This document shows, piece by piece, positions 18,415 through 28,063 of a stretch of DNA of 64,000 nt. The notes beneath the pieces are model-generated. The model was given only the letters and a program-made list of their open reading frames with translations. It did not search any database and had not been told where the DNA came from. Origin of the DNA: Klebsiella pneumoniae (GTDB lineage Bacteria; Pseudomonadota; Gammaproteobacteria; Pseudomonadales; Pseudohongiellaceae); the NCBI GenBank assembly GCA_945869725.1, contig CAMBPO010000003.1, positions 1-64,000 on the forward strand. Direction: 5' to 3'. Each line of letters begins with the position of its first letter. Within the stretch, counting starts at the first letter, position 1. The translations under genes were made by a program, and so were the position numbers.

Positions 18415-20343
18415 CTACGATTGATGCGTGGCAGATCTTCCAAATCGTGAAATATCATCTGCCAGATAGCTGACAAAGGCATCGATTGACATGATGCCGA
18501 GGTCGTTTCCTTCCCGGGTGCGCACAGAAACCTCCCCATTCTCCAGTTCCCTGTCGCCCGCTACAAGCAGGAAAGGAATCTTCTGGATGGAATGCTCGCG
18601 GATTTTAAAGCCGATCTTCTCATTTCTCAAGTCCGCACTGACCCGAAACCCCTTTTCTGCCAGTATTTTACGAACTTTTTCACAATAATCGGCTTGATTG
18701 TCGGTGATATTCATCACAACAACCTGATTGGGTGATAGCCAAGCAGGAAGCGCCCCCGCATAATGTTCGATCAAGACCCCAATAAATCGCTCAAAAGAGC
18801 CAAGAATTGCCCGATGAAGCATAACCGGGACTTTTCTGTTGCCGTCTTCGGCGACGTATTGAGCACCCAGTCGTTCTGGCATCGAAAAGTCCACTTGTAT
18901 AGTGCCACATTGCTGTACACGCCCCATACAGTCCTTCAATGAGAATTCGATTTTTGGGCCATAAAACGCGCCTTCTCCTGGCAATAATTCCCAGGCGAGG
19001 CCACTATTATTGAGTGCTTGCCGTAAAGAACCTTCTGCTCTGTCCCACATTTCCTCAGAACCAACTCGTTTGGCTGGACGGGTCGACAGACGAAGTATAA
19101 TTTCATCAAAACCAAAGTCTCGGTATACGCCAAACAAAAGTTTCATGAATGCCGCGACTTCGTTTTGTATATCTTCTTCGGCACAGAATATATGTGCATC
19201 ATCCTGGGTGAAACTGCGTACTCGCATAAGTCCATGCATAGAACCTGATGGTTCAAATCGATGGCAAGAGCCGAACTCTGCCAGGCGCAATGGCAAATCC
19301 CTGTAACTTTTAAGGCCCTGATTAAAGACCTGAATATGGCATGGACAGTTCATGGGCTTGATAGCATACATGCGGTTTTCAGACGCAACGCTGAACATCT
19401 GATCAGCAAACTTATCAGCGTGGCCTGAGCGCTCCCAGAGTGAGTAGTCTACCAATTGAGGTGTGCGTATCTCTTGATAGCCGTTTACATTCTGCACTTT
19501 TTGCATGTAATGCTGAATGACCTGGTAAATAGTCCATCCCCGTGGATGCCAAAAAACCATACCGGGAGCTTCTTCCTGAAAATGGAAAAGATCCAGTTTC
19601 TTGCCAATTTTGCGGTGATCGCGTTTTTGCTGCTCTTCAAGCCTGAATAGATAATCTGTAAGGGCCTTTTTGTCACCCCAGGCTGTTCCATGAATGCGTT
19701 GCAACATTTCATTGTTGGAATCGCCGCGCCAATAAGCGCCCGCGACTGACGTTAATTTAAACGCTTTGAATTTTCCAGTATTCGGCACATGTGGCCCGCG
19801 ACAAAGGTCTATGAAATCACCCTGTCGATAAAACGAAATCTGTTCGTCGCCCGGAATGCCTTTAATGATTTCGACTTTATACTTCTCGCCCATTCTTTCA
19901 AACATGGCAACGGCGTCGTCACGGTTCATCAGTTCACGTTTAACAGGAAGGTTCTCTTTTACAATATCCTGCATTACAGCTTCAATTTTCTCGAGATCTT
20001 CCGCTGTGAAGGCTCTTTCATAGGCAAAGTCATAAAAAAAGCCATCTTCTACTACCGGTCCGATTGTTACCTGCGCTGTTGGAAACAAGCGTTGGACAGC
20101 TTGTGCCATCAAATGTGCACAAGAGTGACGAATGACTTCAAGACCTTCGGTGTCGCGCTCGGTGATGATCGCGAGATGTGCATCAGTATCGATTAAGCAG
20201 GAGGTGTCAACCAGCTGTCCATCTACCCGGCCCGCAAGGGCTGCTTTCGCAAGACCTGAACCAATGGATTCAGCAACTTCGAATACAGTCACTGGCCGAT
20301 CAAATTGTCGTTGACTACCGTCGGGAAGAGTAATTGAAGGCAT
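18415..20343 (-). CDS. thrS: Threonyl-tRNA synthetase
   Basis: Class II synthetase charging tRNA-Thr. At 642 residues it is full length: an N-terminal TGS domain (about 1-60), an N2 editing domain with the zinc/editing [11 protein letters not shown] (about 73-83) and [18 protein letters not shown], a catalytic core with [10 protein letters not shown] and [16 protein letters not shown] motif 2, and an anticodon-binding domain from about 540. The leader has only a weak Shine-Dalgarno. It is the first gene of the thrS-infC-rpmI-rplT-pheST run, with tRNA-Val upstream on the same strand. Confidence 0.98.
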   Translation of the reverse strand: MPSITLPDGSQRQFDRPVTVFEVAESIGSGLAKAALAGRVDGQLVDTSCLIDTDAHLAIITERDTEGLEVIRHSCAHLMAQAVQRLFPTAQVTIGPVVEDGFFYDFAYERAFTAEDLEKIEAVMQDIVKENLPVKRELMNRDDAVAMFERMGEKYKVEIIKGIPGDEQISFYRQGDFIDLCRGPHVPNTGKFKAFKLTSVAGAYWRGDSNNEMLQRIHGTAWGDKKALTDYLFRLEEQQKRDHRKIGKKLDLFHFQEEAPGMVFWHPRGWTIYQVIQHYMQKVQNVNGYQEIRTPQLVDYSLWERSGHADKFADQMFSVASENRMYAIKPMNCPCHIQVFNQGLKSYRDLPLRLAEFGSCHRFEPSGSMHGLMRVRSFTQDDAHIFCAEEDIQNEVAAFMKLLFGVYRDFGFDEIILRLSTRPAKRVGSEEMWDRAEGSLRQALNNSGLAWELLPGEGAFYGPKIEFSLKDCMGRVQQCGTIQVDFSMPERLGAQYVAEDGNRKVPVMLHRAILGSFERFIGVLIEHYAGALPAWLSPNQVVVMNITDNQADYCEKVRKILAEKGFRVSADLRNEKIGFKIREHSIQKIPFLLVAGDRELENGEVSVRTREGNDLGIMSIDAFVSYLADDISRFGRSATHQS

Positions 20344-20450
20344 AGCGGTCGCGGTTCGTTTGATATGAGATGAATGAAGCCTGACTTACAAGGCAATTAT
20401 GAAAAACTATCGGATTGCGGAATGCTGCTGAATACCACTCATTAAATTAG

Positions 20451-20527
<77 letters not shown>

Positions 20528-20680
20528 GTTTCAATTTCTACGTAGTAACAGACAAATCTTCAAATAAATCCTTATATTAAACAGGATCAAACCGCCGCTT
20601 CCGAAAGAGTGGCGATTATAGGGGCAGCCAGAAAAAACTACAAGAGAATGACTTTGACGATGAACATCAAGATATTCACT

Positions 20681-22717
20681 CTAACCGGAATTAATCAGAT
20701 CAATTTTCAGTGCTGCTACTTGGTCACGTAAAAGAGCGGCTTCTTCGAATTCAAGATTGCGCGCCATTTCAAGCATCCGCTGTTCCAATTGTTTAATTTC
20801 ATTAGTGAGTGACCTGACGTCTTTGTTTGATGCGGTACTGGATATATAGATAGCCGAATTTTCTGCTACTGATTTGCCTTTACGACGGTTTCGTGAGTCG
20901 TTGGCGGCCTCACTGTGATGAGCTCCTTCCATTACATCGGAGACTGATTTATTAACTCCTGCCGGTGTAATGTTATTGACCATGTTAAAGCTTAACTGTA
21001 TTTCCCGTCTCCGCTCAGATTCATCGATCGCCCGTTGCATAGAGCCCGTGATTCTATCAGCATATAATATAGCTCTGCCGTTAAGGTTGCGCGCGGCTCT
21101 GCCGATGGTCTGAATCAGCGAGCGCTCGGAGCGCAAAAAACCTTCCTTGTCTGCATCTAGAATAGCCACCAGAGAGACCTCGGGGATATCTAGCCCTTCC
21201 CTGAGCAGATTTATACCAACGAGGACATCAAACTGACCCAGTCTCAGATCTCGAATAATTTCCGATCTCTCAATCGTATCTATATCTGAATGCAAGTATC
21301 TGACGCGTATCTCATGATCCATCAGGTAATCAGTCAGATCTTCAGCCATTCGCTTTGTCAGAACGGTGACAAGTACCCTTTCATGGCGGGCAGTGATCAG
21401 ACGAATTTCTGATAACAGGTCGTCTACCTGTGAACCAGCAGGACGAATTTCCAATATTGGATCTAGTAATCCCGTTGGGCGCACGAGCTGTCTGACAGTC
21501 TGTCCAGCGCGCTCAAGTTCATAGGGGCCTGGAGTTGCAGAGACAAAAATCAACTGTGAGGTCAGCGACTCCCATTCCTCAAATCTCAATGGTCTGTTAT
21601 CAAGCGCTGAAGGTAAACGAAAGCCGTACTCAACCAGTGTTTCTTTTCGTGATCGATCTCCTTTGAACATTGCGCCAATCTGCGGAACCGAAACGTGAGA
21701 TTCATCCACGATTACCATGGAGTCCGGTGGCAAGTAATCAAATAGCGTAGGTGGAGCTTGGCCTTGGTCGCGTCCAGACAAATAGCGTGAATAGTTTTCT
21801 ATACCATTGCAGTAACCGAGTTCAGACATCATTTCGATATCGAAGCGAGTTCTTTGAGAAAGACGCTGTGCCTCAACAAGCCTATGTTGTTGTTCGAGAC
21901 ACAGAACTCTGTCATTTAGTTCAAGTTTAATGTCTTCGAGTGCATCGAGAATTTTTTCGCGCGGAGTCACATAATGTGATTTTGGGAAAATGGTCAGACG
22001 CGGCACTTTACGGATGACTTCTCCATTAAGGGGGTCAAAAAATGATAGTGCTTCAATCTCGTCATCAAACAGTTCGATGCGGATGGCATACCTGTCTGAA
22101 TCGGCAGGATAAACATCAATGACATCGCCTCTGACCCGATAAGTAGCCCTTTGCAGTTCCATGTCATTTCTGCTGTATTGCAAATCAGCAAGTCTTCGAA
22201 GAATGTAGCGCTGATCAATTTTATCTCCTCGGTCAAGGTGCAAGACCATTTTCAGGTATGAGCCCGGATCGCCAAGCCCGTAAATGGCCGATACAGTTGC
22301 CACGACTATAACATCGCGTCTTTCCAACAGCGCTTTGGTAGCTGACAAACGCATCTGTTCGATATGCTCATTAACGGATGCATCCTTTTCTATGTACAGA
22401 TCTGAGGACGGAACATAGGCCTCTGGCTGATAGTAATCGTAGTAAGACACAAAGTACTCAACAGCGTTATCAGGGAAAAACTCTCTAAATTCACCATAAA
22501 GCTGTGCAGCTAAGGTTTTGTTTGGCGCCATTACCAGCGCCGGACGTTGTGTCTGTGCAATCACATTTGCGATTGTGAAAGTTTTGCCCGAGCCAGTTAC
22601 ACCGAGAAGAATCTGAGAGTGTAGCCCCTCATCCAAGCCATCAACCAATTGTGCTATCGCATTTGGCTGATCACCCGCCGGGAGGAAGTTTGCGTGCATT
22701 TTAAATGGTATGTTCAT
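20681..22717 (-). CDS. uvrB: Excinuclease ABC subunit B
   Basis: Damage-verifying helicase-like subunit of UvrABC nucleotide excision repair. The 678-residue protein has the Walker [15 protein letters not shown] (about 39-52), the beta-hairpin [20 protein letters not shown], a DESHVS motif, helicase motif [11 protein letters not shown], and a C-terminal UVR domain ([20 protein letters not shown], about 640-659) that binds UvrC. I saw no convincing LexA box (CTG-N10-CAG) in the short upstream gap. Confidence 0.98.
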   Translation of the reverse strand: MNIPFKMHANFLPAGDQPNAIAQLVDGLDEGLHSQILLGVTGSGKTFTIANVIAQTQRPALVMAPNKTLAAQLYGEFREFFPDNAVEYFVSYYDYYQPEAYVPSSDLYIEKDASVNEHIEQMRLSATKALLERRDVIVVATVSAIYGLGDPGSYLKMVLHLDRGDKIDQRYILRRLADLQYSRNDMELQRATYRVRGDVIDVYPADSDRYAIRIELFDDEIEALSFFDPLNGEVIRKVPRLTIFPKSHYVTPREKILDALEDIKLELNDRVLCLEQQHRLVEAQRLSQRTRFDIEMMSELGYCNGIENYSRYLSGRDQGQAPPTLFDYLPPDSMVIVDESHVSVPQIGAMFKGDRSRKETLVEYGFRLPSALDNRPLRFEEWESLTSQLIFVSATPGPYELERAGQTVRQLVRPTGLLDPILEIRPAGSQVDDLLSEIRLITARHERVLVTVLTKRMAEDLTDYLMDHEIRVRYLHSDIDTIERSEIIRDLRLGQFDVLVGINLLREGLDIPEVSLVAILDADKEGFLRSERSLIQTIGRAARNLNGRAILYADRITGSMQRAIDESERRREIQLSFNMVNNITPAGVNKSVSDVMEGAHHSEAANDSRNRRKGKSVAENSAIYISSTASNKDVRSLTNEIKQLEQRMLEMARNLEFEEAALLRDQVAALKIDLINSG

Positions 22718-22808
22718 TGTCGTAAGTATACTGCCAGGAAGATAAATTTATTGTTTATTGCAGCATTTTTCGCATAGGGAAACGCATCAAAAAGTTGCTG
22801 ATCAAAGG

Positions 22809-22837
22809 TTGACCAGTATGACAAATGTCATTAACAT
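22809..22837 (+). promoter_or_regulatory. Predicted promoter of tRNA-Asn
   Basis: TTGACC (22809-22814) and TAACAT (22832-22837) are separated by 17 bp and followed by the GC-rich ACGCGTCC, the sort of discriminator seen at stringently controlled stable-RNA promoters. The start would fall about 30 bp before the mature tRNA. Confidence 0.5.
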
Positions 22838-22876
22838 ACGCGTCCTGTTGGTGCCATCCAGATTGGCCAACCTTCT

Positions 22877-22951
22877 TGCCCAATAGCTCAATGGTAGAGT
22901 AATCGACTGTTAATCGATTGGTTCCTGGTTCGAGTCCAGGTTGGGCAGCCA
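22877..22951 (+). tRNA. tRNA-Asn (anticodon GTT)
   Basis: A 75-nt tRNA with encoded CCA. Acceptor TGCCCAA/TTGGGCA, D arm AGCTCAATGGTAGAGT, anticodon stem ATCGA/TCGAT with loop CTGTTAA (anticodon GTT), T arm GGTTCGAGTCC. It stands beside the wbpM/wbpL locus, as in Pseudomonas aeruginosa. Confidence 0.97.
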
Positions 22952-22982
22952 AATTTTCCCCCTGTCTTAATCCCCTCCCTAT

Positions 22983-23010
22983 TTATATGCACTAGTTTAT
23001 ATGCACTAGT
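22983..23010. repeat. Perfect 14-bp tandem duplication
   Basis: TTTATATGCACTAG occurs twice back to back (22983-22996 and 22997-23010), 31 bp after tRNA-Asn and followed by TTTTT. It is a simple local duplication; no role is evident. Confidence 0.8.
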
Positions 23011-23098
23011 TTTTCCAGAACGCAAAAAAATTTTGCTATGGCTTGGATTTTATAAATATGAGTGGCCTTAACTGATTCGTGTTCAGTTTCTGTTAAAG

Positions 23099-23124
23099 TA
23101 TCATGCTAGTTGCCCCCCCCCCCC
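23099..23124 (+). promoter_or_regulatory. -10-like element and 12-C tract before cyclophilin gene
   Basis: TATCAT at 23099-23104 could be a -10 element; the predicted start would fall near 23111-23112, directly in front of a run of twelve C residues (23113-23124). The tract ends 22 bp before the cyclophilin start codon, so length changes would alter the 5' end of the mRNA but not the reading frame. No good -35 is visible. Confidence 0.4.
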
Positions 23125-23146
23125 AATAATGTCAAGGAGATTGTTT

Positions 23147-23713
23147 ATGTTTAAGTCTTTGTTAGCAGCGATTTTGCTGATTGTCAGTATAGTTGGCTAT
23201 GCGGCTGAAAATACCAATCCTGTTGTCGTCATGGAAACCAGCCAAGGCACTGTGGTTATTGAGCTTTGGGCTGATGAGGCGCCAATCACAGTTGAGAATT
23301 TTCTGCGATATGTGGATAACAAATTGTACGACAACCTTACATTTCACAGAGTAATCCCAGGTTTTATGATTCAAGGCGGCGGTTACAATAGTGAATTTGT
23401 AGAAATGTCAGGTTATGCATCTATCAAAAATGAGGCTTCACCTTCGCTTGAAAATGATCGGGGAACTTTGGCGATGGCCCGCACCAACATTGTTGACAGC
23501 GCAACCAGTCAGTTCTTTATCAACCTGGTTGATAACGACTTCCTGAATCAGCGAGGAACTTCAGCTCAGGACTTCGGTTACGCCGTATTCGGTCGGGTAA
23601 TAGAGGGTATGGATATTGTTGATGCTATTGCCACCGTGCCTACCGCAAATGCGCGTCAGCACCAGAATGTTCCAGTCGAGCCTGTAATGATTCTGTCTAT
23701 GACCAGAAGGTAA
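23147..23713 (+). CDS. Exported cyclophilin-type peptidyl-prolyl isomerase
   Basis: Peptidyl-prolyl cis-trans isomerase predicted to fold proteins in the periplasm. I place the start at ATG 23147 (188 residues) because AAGGAGA at 23134-23140 lies 6 nt ahead of it; the longer frame would start before this site. A signal peptide (MFKSLLAAILLIVSIVGYAA) precedes the cyclophilin domain with TFHRVIPGFMIQGGGY, the catalytic arginine in FHR, and SATSQFFINLVDN. It resembles PpiA-type proteins. It is convergent with wbpM (16-bp gap) and is not part of that locus by strand. Confidence 0.9.
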   Translation: MFKSLLAAILLIVSIVGYAAENTNPVVVMETSQGTVVIELWADEAPITVENFLRYVDNKLYDNLTFHRVIPGFMIQGGGYNSEFVEMSGYASIKNEASPSLENDRGTLAMARTNIVDSATSQFFINLVDNDFLNQRGTSAQDFGYAVFGRVIEGMDIVDAIATVPTANARQHQNVPVEPVMILSMTRR

Positions 23714-23729
23714 GTTAGTAAGCAATTGG

Positions 23730-25727
23730 TCAGCGTTTGTGCAGCGGTGTGACTTTGGTGGCGGCAACCTTGTTTTGCGAATGGTTGGCTGAATTAGAGA
23801 TTGCTGAAGTTACACCAGTGCCGCTCGTACTCGGCCAAAATAAATCGTCTTTAAGCGATTCAGGATTAAAACCGTCAACTGCACGAATCAACAGTTGCCG
23901 TATTGTTTCCAGATCAAGTCGTTTACATGCAGACTCAAGTTCGACAAGCATGGGTTGAAGATCCCTCCACGGCAAAAAATCCTCCTCTGCGCGCATGATT
24001 TTAGGGTGCTCTGTCCCTGTGACAGATTCGCCTATCAACAATTCCTCAAAGAGCTTTTCACCGGGTCTGAGACCGGTATATTCAATTGAGATGTGCCCTT
24101 CGTATGACTTTTCATCCCTTATGTTGTAACCCATTAAGTGAATCATTTTGCGTGCCAGATCCACAATTTTGATTGGCTCATGCATATCAAGAACAAATAC
24201 ATCGCCACCACTGGCCATGGCCCCTGCCTGAATCACCAACTGAGCTGCTTCCTGTACCGTCATAAAGTAACGGGTAACTTCAGGGTGGGTTACTGTCACT
24301 GGACCGCCCTGACTAATCTGTTTGCGAAACAAAGGCACTACTGAGCCGGACGAGCCAAGAACATTGCCAAATCTCACCATACTAAAACATGTGCCGCCCT
24401 TCTGAGCTGCCAAGGCTTGAAGCACTTGCTCCGCAAACCTTTTGGTCGCGCCCATCACATTGGTTGGACGCACGGCTTTGTCAGTTGAAATCAGAACAAA
24501 GTTTTCGACTTGACACTTATTGGCTGCCAGAGCGGCAACAGCCGTCCCAAGTGTGTTGTTAAAAGCGCCCTCTATGACATTCCTCTCAACCATTGGTACT
24601 TGCTTATATGCTGCAGCATGATAAACAGTCTTTACCTGGAATTTTTGCAGAATTACTTCCAGAAGATTCTGGTTACAGGTGTTACCCAGCACTGCAATAA
24701 TTTCAGTTTCAAACTCAGACTTACCTTGTAAGGCTTCTCTTAGTGTCTGCAGTTCACGTTCTATGTCATACAATCCAAATTCAAAACTGTCGAGGACTAC
24801 CAGTTTTGCAGGCCAGAGGCCAAGAATTTGTCTGCAAAGCTCTGAGCCAATCGATCCCGCTGCTCCAGTTACCATAACAGACTTGCCTTTGATACAGGCA
24901 CTCATCAACCCTGGATCCGGCGGTACAATATCGCGGCCCAACAAATCTTCGATATCAATATCTCTTACTTCATCAACGTGGAATTTTCCCGTGCGCATAT
25001 CAAACAGTTCAGGTACTGTCTTGACGTGAACGGGCAGATGCTCGAGTTTATTGATGATTTCCTTTCTTTCAGCATGGCTGGCTGAGGGAATGGCAAGCAG
25101 TATTTGTGTGACGGAGAAAGTCTTGATCAGCTCTGATAGTGCTGAAGGGGTATAAACTCTTATACCGTGGACGATACTGCCAACAATATTCCGGCTGTCA
25201 TCCACAAAGGCGACGGGTAAGTATTGATTGCCACTTTGCAAGGCAACCACTAACTGCATGCCAGAACTACCGGCTCCATAGATAATCACGGGCTGTTTTG
25301 GTCGAAAATTTTCAATCAAACTCTGGAGGGCAAGTTTAGCCACAAATCGGCTTCCCCCGACAAAAACAAGCGAGATCATCCAATAGATGGGGACCGTTGC
25401 ATGATTGACTAACTCTGGTGAGAGAATCAGATAATAAACGCCGCCAAACAACACTGCTGCGACTGTGATTCCCTGAATAACAATAAAACCGGACTGACCA
25501 CCCATATACAGTAGGATAGTTCGGTACAAACCGATGCGGTAAAAGACCATTACGCTTATCAGAATGACCAAAGCGCTATAGCCGAGGATTTGATCAATTT
25601 TGTCCTCGACGCTTATGCCCAGCATATTAAGTGACAGCCATGCTGCCAGAGCTAGCATTAAAATATCCGCCACCATCAACAGCACTTGCTTGACATTACG
25701 AGATAGTGGGATGGTGTAGGGATTCAT
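23730..25727 (-). CDS. wbpM: Nucleoside-diphosphate-sugar 4,6-dehydratase, WbpM/CapD type
   Basis: Membrane-bound UDP-GlcNAc 4,6-dehydratase family protein used to make deoxy-sugars for O-antigen or other surface glycans. The start is at the second of two adjacent ATGs (25727, 665 residues), with AGGA 6 nt upstream; the longer frame overlaps wbpL and is not conserved. There are four membrane helices in residues 1-130, a CoA-like Rossmann segment (IYGAGSSGMQL), then the SDR domain with VTGAAGSIGSELC and STDKAVRPTNVMGATKR. The latter has the methionine in place of tyrosine typical of the WbpM class. Confidence 0.92.
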   Translation of the reverse strand: MNPYTIPLSRNVKQVLLMVADILMLALAAWLSLNMLGISVEDKIDQILGYSALVILISVMVFYRIGLYRTILLYMGGQSGFIVIQGITVAAVLFGGVYYLILSPELVNHATVPIYWMISLVFVGGSRFVAKLALQSLIENFRPKQPVIIYGAGSSGMQLVVALQSGNQYLPVAFVDDSRNIVGSIVHGIRVYTPSALSELIKTFSVTQILLAIPSASHAERKEIINKLEHLPVHVKTVPELFDMRTGKFHVDEVRDIDIEDLLGRDIVPPDPGLMSACIKGKSVMVTGAAGSIGSELCRQILGLWPAKLVVLDSFEFGLYDIERELQTLREALQGKSEFETEIIAVLGNTCNQNLLEVILQKFQVKTVYHAAAYKQVPMVERNVIEGAFNNTLGTAVAALAANKCQVENFVLISTDKAVRPTNVMGATKRFAEQVLQALAAQKGGTCFSMVRFGNVLGSSGSVVPLFRKQISQGGPVTVTHPEVTRYFMTVQEAAQLVIQAGAMASGGDVFVLDMHEPIKIVDLARKMIHLMGYNIRDEKSYEGHISIEYTGLRPGEKLFEELLIGESVTGTEHPKIMRAEEDFLPWRDLQPMLVELESACKRLDLETIRQLLIRAVDGFNPESLKDDLFWPSTSGTGVTSAISNSANHSQNKVAATKVTPLHKR

Positions 25728-25753
25728 CATTATTCCTGTGTGGCGATCAGCTC

Positions 25754-26770
25754 TTATTCTTTTGTCGGGGCATTTGGTCTGCCTGCTCCCAGCAACGCTG
25801 CGATTACCATCAATGGTACTACACCCACGATAGTCAGATACACCCCATTCTGGGGGTAGACCACTGCAAACCATGATATAGGCAGGAGCCAGATCAGGTT
25901 AACAAGTGCATAAATAAATACCACTTTGGAGTGACTGCCAATTCTTCTGGAGAGGTGCTGATAGGCGTGTAGGTTGTGGCCCTCCGTCACTCGCTGTCCT
26001 GACGCGGCCCGTCTCATCAAAGTAAAGGTTGTATCGGCGATAAACGCTCCCATCAGTAACACCCAGACCCACACAGAGAGAGTGCCTTCAAAATGCGCAA
26101 CAAGCGCAATCAATCCGATAAAAAAGCCGAGAAAAGTGCTTCCGACATCACCCATAAATAAGCGCGCTGGGGGCAAATTCAGAAGCAGAAAACCAAGGCA
26201 AGCAACGAACAGGCCCGCACAAACCCACGCCAGATTAGTTTGTTGATAAAATAACATCAGGCACGCTGCTCCGCTGACAAACAACGCTTGAGTCGCAGCC
26301 AGACTGTCAATTCCATCCATAAAATTGTACAAGTTTAACAGCCAGACCAATGCCGACATCAGGATCAAAGATTGCAGAAATGCAGGCACAAGTAACCATC
26401 CACTAAAAAATGGCTCTGGTACCGGACCCAATAAAACAAGTGCTATAAATGCTGCTAACAAATGTGCAGGTAATCTCACACTTACGGGCAGACCGCGCAG
26501 ATCATCTATAAATCCGGTGATTGCAACGGGTGTTGCGCAAAGCAATACAGCAAAAACATGTACTTCTATTGTGCCGTTCCATACCAGAAATCCTGCAAAG
26601 ATGTTGACAGCGATTACGATGGCAAGACCTCCCCCCCGCGGAGTCGGCACATGATGTGCTGAACGTGCCACTGGCATATCTAGCAAGCGCGAGTTAAAGC
26701 GGCGGCTGATCAATAAACTGATAGAAAAGGAAATTAAAAAAATAGCGGTTAACGCTAACCCGTAAAGCAT
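25754..26770 (-). CDS. wbpL: Undecaprenyl-phosphate glycosyl-1-phosphate transferase, WbpL/WecA type
   Basis: Polytopic enzyme that starts a lipid-linked glycan by moving a sugar-1-phosphate from UDP-sugar to undecaprenyl phosphate. About 10 membrane helices; cytoplasmic motifs are HHVPTPRGGGLAIV (about 40-53), NLYNFMDGIDSLAA with its catalytic aspartates, LFMGDVGSTFLGFF and the basic loop GHNLHAYQHLSRR. I use ATG 26770 (338 residues); a GTG five codons upstream is possible. It is upstream of wbpM by 26 bp and they probably form one operon. Confidence 0.92.
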   Translation of the reverse strand: MLYGLALTAIFLISFSISLLISRRFNSRLLDMPVARSAHHVPTPRGGGLAIVIAVNIFAGFLVWNGTIEVHVFAVLLCATPVAITGFIDDLRGLPVSVRLPAHLLAAFIALVLLGPVPEPFFSGWLLVPAFLQSLILMSALVWLLNLYNFMDGIDSLAATQALFVSGAACLMLFYQQTNLAWVCAGLFVACLGFLLLNLPPARLFMGDVGSTFLGFFIGLIALVAHFEGTLSVWVWVLLMGAFIADTTFTLMRRAASGQRVTEGHNLHAYQHLSRRIGSHSKVVFIYALVNLIWLLPISWFAVVYPQNGVYLTIVGVVPLMVIAALLGAGRPNAPTKE

Positions 26771-26795
26771 ACATTGTCCGTACACGCAGCCATGA

Positions 26796-26831
26796 TTGTA
26801 GAATGGAACTTATGAAGGCTCCATTCTACAA
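26796..26831. repeat. Perfect 12-bp inverted repeat between comEA and wbpL
   Basis: TTGTAGAATGGA and TCCATTCTACAA form a perfect 12-bp stem with a 12-nt loop. It lies between the comEA stop and the wbpL start. No T-run follows on either strand. It could weaken read-through from comEA into wbpL or act as an operator. Confidence 0.65.
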
Positions 26832-26850
26832 CATAGAACTCAACGCTGGT

Positions 26851-27234
26851 TCATTCAGTTATAGTGCTTATAAGAATTCGGCTTCTATTCCGCTCAAGTG
26901 TAGCTTTGCCAATTCCGCGAACATTCTGCAACTCATCAATAGTCTTGAAATCACCGTTTTGCTCACGGTACACAATGATTTCCTGAGCCTTTGCCATGCC
27001 GATACCATCCAGTGCCAGAGCTAACGTTTCTGCATCTGCTGTGTTGATGTTCACACGATTGTCTGGTTGAATTTCTGCAGGTGCTTGCTCAGCACTGGTT
27101 TGCGCTTGTGCGAATGCAGATGTTGGAGAAGCGAGTAGCGATAGACTGCTGCTGGCCAAAAGTACAAATGCACCTGATCTGATAAGTTTGCTGAAATTTT
27201 CTTTATGTCCGTTAAATTTGTTGTAATTCAACAT
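26851..27234 (-). CDS. ComEA-like helix-hairpin-helix protein
   Basis: Exported DNA-binding protein of the ComEA family, associated with DNA uptake in competent bacteria; many gammaproteobacteria carry it without proof of competence. Start at ATG 27234 (127 residues), with AAGGAG 6 nt upstream. A signal peptide at about residues 18-45 (GAFVLLASSSLSLLASPTSA) is followed by the double HhH domain VNINTADAETLALALDGIGM and NVRGIGKATLERNR. Its position beside wbpM/wbpL matches Pseudomonas aeruginosa. Confidence 0.88.
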   Translation of the reverse strand: MLNYNKFNGHKENFSKLIRSGAFVLLASSSLSLLASPTSAFAQAQTSAEQAPAEIQPDNRVNINTADAETLALALDGIGMAKAQEIIVYREQNGDFKTIDELQNVRGIGKATLERNRSRILISTITE

Positions 27235-27334
27235 TGGAAGCTCCTTTTCCATTAATCAAGTTGGAAGCCCGGGGTCACCAGGCAGTTGGTTTTGAATGCT
27301 ACAAAGCAGAACAACCTTGTCTGCTCATTTGGTT

Positions 27335-28063
27335 TTAGCATAAACCAATGCCAATGCCAGAAATTTCACTCTGGATTTGATGTATTTTTTTAGTGGGATT
27401 GGGCGATTGTGTTATTGGGCGACCAATGACCAGATAGTTGCTCCCTGAAAGGATTGCTTCCTTTGGTGTAACGATTCTCTTCTGATCCTGTGCATCGTCT
27501 CCTGCAGGCCTGATACCAGGCGTTACCAAGACAAAACTATCACTCAAGAGTCGACGAATAGAGCTGGCCTCTGCGGCTGAGCACACAACGCCATCCATGC
27601 CATTTTGCTGAGCCAGCGATGCAAGGCGCAGTACCTGTTCGCCCATGCTTCGCTGTACTCCCTGTTCTTCAAGGTCTTCGCTGGTCTGACTGGTCAGTAC
27701 AGTAACAGCTACTAGTATTGGCTTATGCTCCGACTCTTCGACGGCTGATCGCGCAGCTCTCATCATTGTTGAGCCGCCTAATGAGTGGATGGTAAGCATC
27801 CATACCTTCAGGTCGCAAGCCGATTTGACCGCTTTGTAGACAGTATTGGGTATATCGTGAAATTTAAGATCAAGAAAAACATCGAAGCCCTTTTTCTGAA
27901 GTTTTTTAACAATCTTGGGGCCGCAGGATGTAAACAGCTCCTTACCAATTTTTAGTCTGCATTCGTCGGGGTTCAACTTGTCGATAAACGAAAAGACCTT
28001 TTTCTGATCATCCATATCCAGCGCAATAATTATTCGATTCTGATCGTGCATAAATTTTTCCAC
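27335..28063 (-). CDS. pyrF: Orotidine 5'-phosphate decarboxylase
   Basis: Last enzyme of de novo UMP synthesis. TIM-barrel of 242 residues with the catalytic DLKFHDIPNTV (D65, K67, D70) and the phosphate-binding VTPGIRPAGDDAQDQKRI. The GTG at 28063 has AAGGA just upstream inside the end of lapA; an ATG 12 bp later is the alternative start. It abuts lapA directly. In E. coli lapB lies between lapA and pyrF; it is absent here. Confidence 0.96.
   Translation of the reverse strand: MEKFMHDQNRIIIALDMDDQKKVFSFIDKLNPDECRLKIGKELFTSCGPKIVKKLQKKGFDVFLDLKFHDIPNTVYKAVKSACDLKVWMLTIHSLGGSTMMRAARSAVEESEHKPILVAVTVLTSQTSEDLEEQGVQRSMGEQVLRLASLAQQNGMDGVVCSAAEASSIRRLLSDSFVLVTPGIRPAGDDAQDQKRIVTPKEAILSGSNYLVIGRPITQSPNPTKKIHQIQSEISGIGIGLC

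Noticed and set aside
22755..22952. 65-residue ORF antisense to tRNA-Asn
   Set aside because: It is the reverse translation of the tRNA, a common artefact.
25728..25874. N-terminal extension of wbpM
   Set aside because: The extra 49 codons overlap wbpL and are not hydrophobic or family-like, while AGGA is well placed for ATG 25727.
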